DNA of 64,000 bases from Marsupella aquatica. Taxonomy: Eukaryota; Marchantiophyta. How positions within the stretch are numbered: position 1 is the stretch's first letter; each line of letters starts with the position of its first letter. The notes beneath the pieces were generated by a model, which worked only from the letters and a program-made list of their open reading frames with translations, had not been told where the DNA came from and did no database searches. Of the stretch, positions 54,714-64,000 are shown piece after piece. The stretch is from positions 25,730,001 to 25,794,000 of the forward strand of contig OZ316894.1 of NCBI GenBank assembly GCA_973895155.1, in the 5' to 3' direction. A program made the translations under genes and the position numbers.

Positions 54714-57500
54714 TCACAAGCCTTCTGAACTGGGTAAGTAATATTTTTTCACCCTGAATCCATTTATCCGTGTATCAAGAGGTTTTTCGTCTAAAATTTC
54801 CAAAGTTAAGGATCCATTGGACCACACTTTCACAACTCTGTAAGGTCCTATCCAGTGGGTATGAAGATTTCCAGTGAAAAAACATATATCTAGAATCATA
54901 AACGAGTGCGAAGTCTCCTTGTTGAAGAGTAGGTGTCCTTACTTTCTTATCATATGTCATCTTTTGTTTATAATTATCTTGTTAGTGAATAGTATGCTCT
55001 AAGGCTAAAAGTCGATGCTCTTCATATTTGTCTATAATTTCCAGTCTAAAATGGAAACTCTCAGCTTTAGATAATCGTTAAGGAATAAGAGTCCTTTCAA
55101 TAGGGATTTCAAACTCAATTGGAGTGACACTATTCATGCCAATTAAAGATCAAATAGAAAAGAGTTTCTAAGGTTGTGATTTTCTCTGCTGTTTTGTAAG
55201 CCCATAAAGCTGAATGAAGTTTAATATCCCAGTCAGTTTTATGTGCTTCAACCATTTTATCCAAAATCTTTCTCAATAAACCATTGGCTCGCTCAGTCAA
55301 TCCATTAGCTCTTGGGTTATAAGGAGTGGTCTTGCAATGTTTGATCAAATACTTATTACCAATAAGCTCAATTGTATCATTAAGAAAATGTAAGCCTCGA
55401 TCGCTTGGTGTTCACAGGGGCAACCATATCTGGTGATAATATTCTCAAATAGGAAGCTGGCAGCTATAGCAACATCATTTTTATGTGTATGTTAAGCTTC
55501 CACCCACTTAGTAAGGTTATCTGTAGCTTGCAAGGATAATGTATTGGCTTTGACTAAACCTGGCAGCAGGAGATCTAATTATTGGACCAATAAAATCTAT
55601 TCCCCATTTCTCAAATGGAGAAAGAGGTAGGATAGGAGTTAAGGGCAATTTAGATGTAGCTGTTAGTTTACCTACATGTTGACACGGATCACAACTTTGG
55701 ATAGACTCAAAAGTATTTTTGTGCATAGTAGGCCACCAGAATCCAGCATCCTTAGTTAATTTTCTTAACAGTTATATTCACAGCGTAATGACCTCCAGAA
55801 GCTTTAGTATGTAAAACTAAAATCACCTGGGAAACTTCTCTAGATTCCAAACATGGACGAAGTTTTGGATTGGGCAATCATTTAAATAAATTTCTTTCAC
55901 CAAAGTATATGGTCCAACCTTATGTACAAAAACTGCTTTTCTTCAGCATTCAACCAAGCAGATAAAGTCCATGCATAAGCATGTATAAGTTTATATCAAA
56001 ATACCTACATTCCTCCCCTCCTAAGTGCCACAAATGGTTGTCAAGAAATTGATCAGATAATGGATCTGAATTTGCTTCACCAGGAAGTAGAGACAAGAAA
56101 TCTACATTTTCATGGTGCTTACCAGCTCTCAATTGTACCTCAGTCATATTCCTGGAGTAAGAGTACCCATTTTGCAATACATCCACTTATTAAATCAGCT
56201 TGATTTACCAAATATTTTAAGGATGAATGATCAGTATGGAAAACAATATTAATTTAATTTAATTTTAAATTACATTTATTCCGCATGAAACCCACGGATG
56301 GGGGGACCAGTAGGCAAAAGGGCCCTTAGGGCAGAAAGAACATCACAGAACAGGAGTGACAGAATCATCCGGTGTCAACCACAAAGCAAGTCACAAGTAA
56401 TCCACTAACCTCAAAACCAACCTAGCAGTCCTCTAGCATAATACTCACCATAGAGAGAAGGTTTGGTCATAAGGGAGAGAAGCAGTGTACTACTAGACCT
56501 CACACCAAAGAAGGGGCCAGTAGCACCCATAACTAACAATCAGGCCAAGATCAGATGTCCTAGCCTGCTGTTAAGAATACAAATCCACTCCTATTCTAAA
56601 CATTTTCTAGCCTGGGTAACAGTCAAAGCAGCTTCTGTTTTGAGCCATTAACAGCAGCCACCGCAGCCATGTGATCCAAGGCTTGTGAAATGAGAAGAGG
56701 CCAGTTAAAGGTACGTTAGTATGGAAAACAATCTTATAACCCAACAAGTAATGTATGAATTTCTTGCATGAGAAAATAACTGCTAAGGCTTCCCTTATTG
56801 TAACAATGTAATTTGTTTTAGCACTGTTCATTTGCCTACTGGCATAATATATGGGGTGATCTTTCTTGTCTTCATCAAGTTGACTTAAAGCGGCACCAGC
56901 ACAATAAATATGCTGAGGCATCAATAAAGACATGAAAGGTTTTCTGCTAATCTGGCGGTTGAAGAATAGGAGTAGTGGTTAACTTGAATGATTGTGCTTT
57001 AATGCCTCAAAAGCTTGTTGCCTCTCATTTGTCCAAACATATTCTATGTCCTTCTTAAGTAATTGAGTTAAAGGCATAGCCAAGTCAGCATACTTCCTTA
57101 TAAATCATCTGTAATAATCTACATGATCAAGTAAACCTCGTAACTCCTTTACATTGTCGGGTGATTGTAACTCCCCTAGTAACTCCAAAATAACTCAAAC
57201 TTTTTCAGCATCAACCTCGATTCCTTGTTGCAATATTACATATCCAAGTAGAATTTCTTCTCTCATACCTATGAAGCATCATGTATCGTAAGCATAATTG
57301 AGATTCTTGGCATCTTTGAAACGTTTGTTGTAAATGGTGCAGGCGTTTTCTGGCTGCTCCTTACAAACACAAATCATCTAGAAAATTTCCAAAAAATTTC
57401 TGAGAAAGTCATGAAAAATAATCATCATTATCCGTTGAAATGTCCTAGGGGCATTACATAGACAAAAGGCATAACACTGATTTAATCAAAGAAAATATTT
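54714..57500 (-). mobile_element. Gypsy retrotransposon remnant: RT, RNase H, integrase
   Basis: Minus-strand Ty3/Gypsy pol in many frames with stops. RT trace near 57,400-57,490 (CLCNAPRTFQRIMM.IFHDFL). RNase H at 56,733-56,900 (GAALSQLDEDKKDHPIYYASRQM, REALAVIFSCKKFIHYLLG), continuing beyond an insertion with VFHTDHSSLKYLVNQADL and GKHHENVDFLSLLPGEA near 56,070-56,220. Integrase zinc and core traces at 55,517-55,726 (CDPCQHVG, PFEKWGIDFIGPI), then 55,130-55,348 (TTPYNPRANGLTERANGLL, ALWAYKTA) and the C-terminal domain at 54,714-54,960 (QQGDFALVYDSR, HTHWIGPYRVVKV). Order RT-RNase H-integrase defines Gypsy. LTRs were not found. Confidence 0.88.
56248..56717 (-). mobile_element. retroposed insert with 15-bp target duplications and AT-rich tail
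   Basis: The Gypsy RNase H frame is cut at VFHT. AGTATGGAAAACAAT occurs on both sides (56233-56247 and 56718-56732), a long target duplication of LINE-machinery type. Read on the minus strand, the 470-base insert ends with GGAATAAATG and an A/T-rich tail (AAATTAAATTAAATTAAT) just before the duplication, as expected for a cDNA copied from a polyadenylated RNA. No ORF is recognised, so it could be a SINE, a truncated LINE or a processed non-coding transcript. Confidence 0.8.
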
Positions 57501-57829
57501 TGTACAGTTAAATAGGCCTATTTGTTCTTTAAAGCTGACTGGTCAATAAAACATGCCCTATTTGTTCTACCACAAAACTTTGAAAGTCTTCCGCCACACC
57601 CATTTAAATGGGCCTATACTTTGTCACACGTGATGTGTCTCTTCCATGAAAGTGACCCCCCGGAGCCTGTGAAATATTGGGAGTTGATAATGAGTTGTTG
57701 TCAAATGGACTTGCGATGGAAGGGGAGATAAATAGTCAATTTCCCTTGAATAACAGGTTTTGGCCTAAGACTAACCATGACACATATTTTCCTGATTAGA
57801 TTTCTTCCCACACTTTTTTTTACCCAAAG
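57501..57829. other. dispersed-repeat sequence between two retroelement remnants
   Basis: 57590-57700 resembles 51180-51250 (CCTATACTTTGTCACACGTG / CATATCCTTTGTCGCATGTG, then GATGTG and (A/-)CCCCCGGAGC or CCCCCGAGC). No coding content. Confidence 0.4.
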
Positions 57830-59110
57830 ATAAGAGGACTATTGCCTGCAAGTGGACTTTCAAGATGAAGCTCATTAAATTTGATGGAGGCGTTCAAGGT
57901 TTAGATCAAGATTTGCTAAAGGAAAAGAAGTGTACACTGTTTACCATAGTTAGTGTTACTACGGAAATAGTGTACGTAACACCATAAATAGTGTGAGTAA
58001 CACTAATATGTGAGTAGAGGAGTATTGGAGCTCACATAACACTAATTATGGAACATACTAACATAGCACAAAAATCAATCATTCCTATGAAAACACACAT
58101 TAGAATATATTATGAGTGATTGATTAATGTAAATCTCATGGTTTAGTTGGGCTCTCTCAATTTAATGTATGTTTTGTCCATGCTATTGTCCAGGCAAACA
58201 TTCAACCAATTCCATACCATTTTCAACTCACATTCTCACACCCAAATAGTGTGACTACTATTACAAACAAGATTCATGGTTTCATGCAACATTTTTGGTA
58301 TCAATAGCCACTCCGTAAATAATGTGAGTTGATTTCCATAATTAGTGTTACTGGTAACCCTAATTGAATCACTCACAATTATTGTTAATACAGATTTAGT
58401 ATTAGTGAAACTATTTCAAGAGGGATTCAAATTTTTCCGAGCTACACAATTAGTGTTAGTAACACTAACTACGGTAAACAGTGTAGATCATTTTCTAGAA
58501 TTAAGAGTTATATTTTGGATAAGCTTCAACATTTCAAGAAAATCACGGCTGAATGCAAAATTTGGAAATGTAGACAAGTTCATGTCCAACCCTAGACCAA
58601 GACACTGTTTGTTGGAGCAAGAATTTCTAGATATCTCAAAGTAACATTAGATAAGACACTTATGTATAAGAGTGTGAATATATGTTCTAGGGTCTTTACT
58701 GACTACTCACATTCTCACTAATCATGGAGGAGATGTGAACACCAGAAAGTCTACTTTTGGTTATTGGTTCTTGATGAGCAAAGGTGCAATAAACCTTATT
58801 AGAGAGGAAGTAAAAACTACAACACTATTATCTATGGGTGAGAGCATGGCTTGAACAAAGACTTCAATGCAAGCAATTTGGTTGTCCGGTTGCTTGGGGA
58901 TCTTGCTATTGTCAAACTGATGTCAACATAGATGTGACAATGAAAGTTCTATTACATTGACAAAGACAACAATGTGACAATTTAAGAAAGTAGATTGACA
59001 TTCAACATTAGCTTCTTTAAGAGCAAGTTGAAGGGGGAGCATAAGTTACAGTTGATTGGTGTCCTAGCCATTTGAATGTAGCTGAATTCTATATCTCAAC
59101 TATACAAGAA
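57830..59110 (+). pseudogene. Copia pol remnant on the plus strand, split by a MITE
   Basis: 57830-57930 translates as KDKRTIACKWTFKMKLIKFD, the start of a Copia RT. After the MITE, 58570-59000 holds RNase H traces in shifting frames: GNVDKFMSNPRPRH, ISRYLKVTLDKTLMYK, FTDY, then RKSTFGYWFLMSKGAI. GAAGGGGGAGC at 59030-59040 looks like its polypurine tract. The middle of RT is missing. Confidence 0.75.
57933..58485. mobile_element. MITE, TA-flanked, copy 3 (diverged, 549 bp)
   Basis: 57935-58483 starts CACTGTTTACCATAGTTAGTGTTAC and ends with the near complement (GTAACACTAACTACGGTAAACAGTG), flanked by TA at 57933-57934 and 58484-58485. It shares AATTAGTGTTA subrepeats with copies 1 and 2 but is longer and has TTTACC instead of TTCACC termini, so it is a subfamily. 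Confidence 0.88.
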
Positions 59111-60180
59111 GAATTGTTGGTTACCCAGTCAGACAAACTTCAGGTTACTTGGATGGAGCAAGGAAGCCTGCATGGTTTCTCTTCTATATAAAACCTAGTG
59201 TCATGCATTGTATTCTCAAGTACTCAATTAGTAAAGAAATTATTGAGGGAAAGTGCTCATGTGTGGGCCACTGTTGTGTGATTGTCTCTTTGCATGTTGA
59301 GTAGAGTTCAGGTGCTACTATTTCACATCATCTTCTGTTTCAGTTTCTTGGTTTTGAACATCTTTTTCTTGTTTCATTTTTATTGTGTTCGTCTCTTAGA
59401 GAATGGGTCTGTGTTACATTACAATGGGTTCCGGCATTCACTCTTCTTTGGGGAGTTGAGGCTGTTGGTGTTAGCGCATGATCTAGACAAATTCCTCTTT
59501 GGACCCTTACCCTCCTCTGGTTTACCAGGTTTTTCAATTTGCTTGTCAACAAAGCTATAGTTCCTTTGCTGATGTAGGGAACTCTCAGGCTTGTAAGTTG
59601 GCTCTTTGGTCCTAAGGGTTGTCCCTTGTGTTCTTCCCTCTAGTGAGTCTCTACTCTCTAGCCTGTGAAGCTCTTGGATTTGCCCTTTTTGTTCTTTGGC
59701 AATGTGATTTAATATGTTAATAATTCAGTATATCCTATTATCCTGGAAGTGACCATTGAAAAAGTCTTCTAGCCCCCTATAAAAAATTATTTCATGAAAC
59801 CACTTTACAGAAATATCTAACAGAATATTCCAAGAATATGTTGGGATTAGTGCTTCTTATTCAGGAATCTTCCAGAAGGGTTTCTAACATGAACTTAGAG
59901 TCTAGGGCACCAAGGCAGCATGCTTGTCCTACAAGAAACAAAACATGCCCAGACCAGAAAAAGGGCTTCATCAATACAGGAGAAGAACAGGGGATTAATA
60001 ATAGGGGGTGGTGGTGGGGCAGGCTGTACAAGCTAGAAATGGAAGGAATCATAGCCGTCACAAATGCCGTGTAGGCAGTACATGTGAGTGGACAGCACAC
60101 CATGAAAGCTTTCCATTCGCCTTAGAGATTCAACACTGCTCAGTAGTAGGGAAGGCGTTTCTTTCTCTCCTCATTCCTGC
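59111..60180. other. possible decayed LTR, otherwise no gene
   Basis: 59185-59196 carries TATATAAAACC in a stretch following the Copia polypurine tract, which would suit a 3' LTR, but its limits and partner were not found. The rest is T-rich without ORFs worth calling. Confidence 0.3.
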
Positions 60181-61175
60181 CAGAAGACATTGCTGAAGAC
60201 ATTGATGCCATTCATCCATTCCTACAGGGCACAGCCCCCTCCCCTGTACTCCCTCCCGCCCTGCCTTCCCTGCTCGTCCCCACCGTGTCGATTTCCCTCT
60301 CATTTATTGATTTGCCTTTTCGATTCGATACAAACGGGAGTACATTTGAATCGTTGGAAATCGGTGCGCACTCATTAGTCTTGTAGCCGACTGGAGTGTC
60401 GTTATCAACGGAGGCCGACTATCTGCAAATCGTTGTCACTCCCATTCAATCTTGTGCGTGTAATTGGAATCTACTGAAGCGGAGACAGCCTGCACGTCTG
60501 TTTCAGTCTCACATCTGAAGTGGTACAGCTGATGTGAAGTGGTACAGCTGAAGAGGACTTGCGAATGGGTTTCTCTTGTCTGTGATCTTGGTTGAGCTCA
60601 GGTGAGGTATAGCAGCAGGGAAAGGAAGGGGAAAAACGATTCGAAATGCTGGCAGCCAGCTCGCAGGGTTTAGGGTTTAGCTGTGCTGCTACCGGTGAGA
60701 AGGGTGTGTTCTGTACTTTCTATATCTAATCATCATTCCATCCACCGGTGCACTGTGAATTTGGTCCTCTGCCTCACCAGTGGACTTCACAAGTCGCTCT
60801 GTTCTTCTCCCTCTGCTATCGTCTCTGTTCCATTTAGCAGCCATTTAGCAGCGGAGGATCTTGGAATTGGTGTTCCTTTCGTCCTGGTCTTGGTTCTGAT
60901 CGTTGATGCAAGGTCAGTGACGAAGAGCAGCAAGTGGAACAACTGCAGGTAGGTGAAGAGGAAGAAAGACAGTGAAGGTATGTCATAGGGTTCCATTCGT
61001 TTAGCATCGGCGGCGATTCGAGATGGAAGGAGACAGACAGGTCTGAGCTGGACTAGTGCTTATTCTGGTGATGGATGTGTAGAGGTTGGTGGTGGCAATT
61101 GAAGCTTCGAAGAGTAGTTTAATTTTAGAAACAACTTTAGAGCCATGTGAGAAGGTTCAACGACAATTGGGAAGA
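60181..61175 (+). promoter_or_regulatory. 5' region of the MORC gene
   Basis: CT-rich around 60230-60300, then an unbroken approach to the MORC ATG without supported ORFs. GTGAAGTGGTACAGCTGA occurs twice in succession near 60517-60553. The leader may contain an intron, but no pair of splice sites could be chosen. Confidence 0.4.
60665..60680 (+). promoter_or_regulatory. double telo-box
   Basis: AGGGTTTAGGGTTTAG, the complement of two overlapping AAACCCTA telo-boxes, about 500 bases upstream of the MORC ATG. In plants this motif is common near transcription starts of growth-related genes and is bound by telobox proteins. Function here is inferred from the motif. Confidence 0.55.
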
Positions 61176-63629
61176 ATGGCGGCAATGATTGATCTCACTG
61201 AAACAAGTAGCGACGAGGAAGATGCCCCCACCAGGAGGTTTTTTTCTCCTTTGCCTGTCGTTTCAGCTCGTGGCAATGGTGTTCCTAAGAGGGCGAATAA
61301 CGGTGGCGCGCCAGCAATTCTAGGTTTAGCAGCAGGCAATCTGGTTACTGGCAGTGTACCTGCCGGGACTCGTAGCATAGACCGTAATGGTGGATCAGCA
61401 GGCTCAGAGAAGAGACAACCATCGCAAAATGGGAAATCTCTGGCTGTGTGGAAAGGCATGAGCATGGGAAAGAATGACGCGACAGCAATGGAAGAAGCGA
61501 GCACTTCTGCTGGTCTTTCTGGTTGGGGTGACCCTCTTCCACCTGAGGCTCCCTATCACTCTCTTCGGGTCGGCAGTAATGCAGTCGAGAACGGGATCGT
61601 CAGTGACACAGCTCCCGCTCCTGTGTCAAACAATCTTCAAAGTTCTGATGATGTGGTGAAGAGAGAACCATCTTCCGTAGGTGATGTGGAGAGGAGAGAA
61701 CGGAAAACAGCAGTTGGGGTAGGGAGCAGGGCACCTGAAGATGACTCTAAAGTCTGTCGGGAGTTCTGGAGAGCTGGTGATTATGAGGCGAGTAAAACGG
61801 GGATCAGAACTGTACATGGGGCCATGGATCACGTCCGTGTTCATCCCAAGTTTCTTCATTCCAATGCTACTTCTCACAAGTGGGCCCTGGGGGCCGTAGC
61901 AGAGTTACTGGATAATGCTCTGGACGAGGTTCAGAATGGAGCTACATTTGTCAATGTTGACAAGATTGTGAATCCTCGAGACGCCACTCCTGCTTTGCTG
62001 GTACAAGATGATGGAGGTGGAATGGCTCCAGACACTATGCGGGCGTGCATGAGCTTGGGATACTCCCGGAAAAACACTAACACCACCATTGGCCAATACG
62101 GAAATGGATTTAAAACCAGTACAATGCGGTTGGGAGCCGATGTTGTTGTGTTCAGTCGCAACACTCATGGTTCAACTGTAACTCAAAGTGTTGGGCTGCT
62201 GTCCTACACTTTTCTGCGAAAGACAGGACGTGAGGATGTTGTGGTTCCAATGATTGATTATGAGGCGTCGCTTGAGAGTCTTAAGAATGGCGAGCCACCC
62301 AGGAAGATGATTCGAAGCACTCTCGATGATTGGCTGAGCAATTTGACATCTATAGCGGAGTGGTCTCCATACGCGTCAGAAGTAGAACTTCTCGAACAGT
62401 TTGAAAATTTAGGCTGGCATGGAACAAAGGTCATTATATACAACCTTTGGTTCAATGACGACGGTGTGTTGGAGCTGGATTTCGACACTGATGAGCACGA
62501 CATTCAGCTTAGAGGAGGCGCGAAACAAGACAAGGCCAGACCTGTCCAGCACCAGTTAGCTCAGCAACACATTGCGAATCGGTACCATCACTCTCTGCGC
62601 GTCTATACTTCAATTTTGTACTTGCAGATGCCTCCAGGGTTCCAAATTATTTTGCGAGGAAAGCTGGTTGACCACCACAGTATAGCATCCGACCTTAAGT
62701 TTCCTGAGTCTATCATCTACAAGCCGCAAATCGGAGAGGACAAAACTTCTACCACTTCAGTGATTACTGTCATAGGATTCACAAAAGAGGCTCCTCTTAT
62801 CAATGTGCATGGTTTCAATGTATATCATAAGAATCGTCTGATCATGCCATTCTGGAAAGTTTGGCAAGAAAATAGCAGCAGAGGGCGAGGTGTTGTAGGT
62901 GTTTTGGAGGCCAATTTTATGGAGCCTGCGCATGATAAGCAAGACTTTGAAAGGACAGCCGTGCTTCTGCGATTAGAAACTCGTCTCAAACAGATGACAG
63001 TGGAGTACTGGAATCTTCATTGTCACTTGATTGGCTATCAACCAAATACGAAGGCAGGGAAAGCTCGGAAGCAGGCAGCAAATCCGACGTTAGAGTACCC
63101 TTCACCAATTGCAAGCCTCACTCCGAGTGGTCCCTCTCCCGCGTCAGCTGAAGATTCTGGTAGGATGGCACCTGGAGGATCCCGACCAACTTCTCCTAAT
63201 AGTGATGGTCCACAGTTGAAATCGGAATCGTCTGATGTTCCACACAATTCTTCGAAGAGGTCAGGTTTTGGCAACAAAGCTTCTGAGGCTGTAGAGAGAT
63301 ATAAGCGCCACCGGACTGCAACTAATCACGAGGCCAATACTGCTACTGCAACAGAGGCAGTGGGCAACACAGAATCTGCCTTGGTAGAACAGGAATATGA
63401 GAGTAATACCATGATCGTCGACCTGATTCAGGAGAACACTATACTGCGGTCAAGAGTGGTTGACTATGAGCTTGATGTGAAGAAATTGTCAGCAAAGGTT
63501 CTGGATCTTGAGAAGGAGCTTTTGGATGCCAAAATGAAGAATGTGAATCTTCAAGAGCAGTTGCAAAATTTTAGGGTTGAAAATTCAAATAATACGGAAC
63601 TAGAAGTCAAGGTTGAGGAATCCTACTAG
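61176..63629 (+). CDS. MORC: MORC family GHKL ATPase
   Basis: Nuclear ATPase of the plant MORC (microrchidia) family, which compacts chromatin and supports transposon silencing with the RNA-directed DNA methylation pathway. The ATG at 61176 gives 817 residues. The frame extends to 61086 without an ATG. The start MAAMIDLTETSSDEED has a SUMO-interaction-like hydrophobic patch followed by acids. Near residue 190 comes CREFWRAGDYEAS, then the GHKL motifs: ELLDNALDE (N box, ~243), VQDDGGGMAPDTM (~277) and IGQYGNGFKTSTMRLG (~305). The S5-type half follows with LRVYTSILYLQMPPGFQIIL, HGFNVYHKNRLIMPFWKVW, GVVGVLEANFMEPAHDKQDF and VEYWNLHCHLIGYQ. A Ser/Pro-rich linker leads to a C-terminal coiled coil (~745-805). 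No CW zinc finger, as in other plant MORCs. The whole coding region is a single exon, which is unusual. Confidence 0.93.
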   Translation: MAAMIDLTETSSDEEDAPTRRFFSPLPVVSARGNGVPKRANNGGAPAILGLAAGNLVTGSVPAGTRSIDRNGGSAGSEKRQPSQNGKSLAVWKGMSMGKNDATAMEEASTSAGLSGWGDPLPPEAPYHSLRVGSNAVENGIVSDTAPAPVSNNLQSSDDVVKREPSSVGDVERRERKTAVGVGSRAPEDDSKVCREFWRAGDYEASKTGIRTVHGAMDHVRVHPKFLHSNATSHKWALGAVAELLDNALDEVQNGATFVNVDKIVNPRDATPALLVQDDGGGMAPDTMRACMSLGYSRKNTNTTIGQYGNGFKTSTMRLGADVVVFSRNTHGSTVTQSVGLLSYTFLRKTGREDVVVPMIDYEASLESLKNGEPPRKMIRSTLDDWLSNLTSIAEWSPYASEVELLEQFENLGWHGTKVIIYNLWFNDDGVLELDFDTDEHDIQLRGGAKQDKARPVQHQLAQQHIANRYHHSLRVYTSILYLQMPPGFQIILRGKLVDHHSIASDLKFPESIIYKPQIGEDKTSTTSVITVIGFTKEAPLINVHGFNVYHKNRLIMPFWKVWQENSSRGRGVVGVLEANFMEPAHDKQDFERTAVLLRLETRLKQMTVEYWNLHCHLIGYQPNTKAGKARKQAANPTLEYPSPIASLTPSGPSPASAEDSGRMAPGGSRPTSPNSDGPQLKSESSDVPHNSSKRSGFGNKASEAVERYKRHRTATNHEANTATATEAVGNTESALVEQEYESNTMIVDLIQENTILRSRVVDYELDVKKLSAKVLDLEKELLDAKMKNVNLQEQLQNFRVENSNNTELEVKVEESY

Positions 63630-63660
63630 TCTAGTCAAGGTTGAGGAATCTTACTAAGGA
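63606..63660 (+). repeat. short tandem duplication over the MORC stop codon
   Basis: GTCAAGGTTGAGGAATC(C/T)T followed by ACTA occurs at 63607-63629 and again at 63635-63657. The first copy encodes VKVEESY and the stop; the second lies in the 3' UTR. Confidence 0.9.
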
Positions 63661-64000
63661 GGGATGTCAATGTCTTGATTCTTATCATGGACAGATTTGT
63701 ACCTCAGGGTCTCTCCGGTTTCCGTTTTGAACTCGGGGCTTTGAAGAGGGCTACCTGGAAAGTTTTCTGTTGAGGAGGTAGGGGCACGTTCTGGCTGATT
63801 CGTGAATCTGTGGGGGAACAGAGCATATATCTTGAAGTTCTTGTGAACTGAGATGCAATTCATGAGTGTCAGAATAATTTTGATCAGAGTATTGTCGGAC
63901 TTAGGATTTAGCAGATAGGAATTGACAGTCTATTTTGGTGACGGCAGTACGCTGTGGCTGCACAGAAATTCAGGGGACTGGTATTTCTGCTATTTAGGCT
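63661..64000 (+). other. 3' flank of the MORC gene
   Basis: Presumed 3' UTR and downstream DNA. No canonical AATAAA was found close to the stop and no further ORF is supported before the window ends. Confidence 0.4.

Noticed and set aside
61086-61175. MORC translation from 61086
   Set aside because: The first codon there is TTG; the first ATG in frame is 61176, which begins a plausible N-terminus.

Overview
The window is nuclear DNA of a green plant. The evidence is spliced genes with GT-AG introns, plant protein families (RRA-type arabinosyltransferase, chlorophyllase, root-cap family protein, plant-type MORC ATPase), plant Copia and Gypsy elements with an initiator-Met-tRNA primer site, and a TTTAGGG-type telomeric repeat. 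Wide gene spacing and heavy transposon content would suit a bryophyte or lycophyte, but the sequence alone does not fix the species.

Layout. 1-3.3 kb: a two-exon GT77 arabinosyltransferase gene (RRA-like, + strand) with a G-rich tract upstream. 3.3-8.1 kb: no recognised gene, but several local tandem duplications. 8.1-9.1 kb: one unidentified exon-like ORF and T-rich diverged repeats. 9.4-12.9 kb: a nine-exon DDE transposase gene (- strand) whose exons join into a 773-residue frame. 13-18.7 kb: non-coding, with a 132-bp-scale duplication and a MITE. 18.8-20.8 kb: a TPR/J-like-domain protein gene (- strand). 20.9-28 kb: non-coding with minor repeats. 28.1-29.7 kb: a two-exon chlorophyllase gene (- strand).

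33-46.8 kb is transposon-dominated. A MITE is split by a 6.7-kb Copia element, which carries two in-frame stops, a frameshift and an interstitial telomeric repeat in gag. A second Copia element with short LTRs has lost its RNase H and most of its 3' LTR. 48.3-49.8 kb: a secreted root-cap family gene (- strand). 51.4-52.3 kb: four copies of a ~220-bp satellite. 53-59.3 kb: a Gypsy remnant containing a retroposed insert with 15-bp target duplications, an uncharacterised 215-residue ORF beside it, and a Copia remnant split by a third MITE. 61.2-63.6 kb: an uninterrupted MORC ATPase ORF (+ strand).

The host genes are unrelated in function (wall glycoprotein glycosylation, chaperone-like, chlorophyll breakdown, extracellular, chromatin silencing) and are not a cluster. 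The most unusual item is the transposase: its zinc-binding region, catalytic spacing and C-terminus resemble a lineage I know mainly from animals, and a SAP-like segment lies between its second and third acidic residues. I saw no CRISPR, rRNA or complete tRNA gene.
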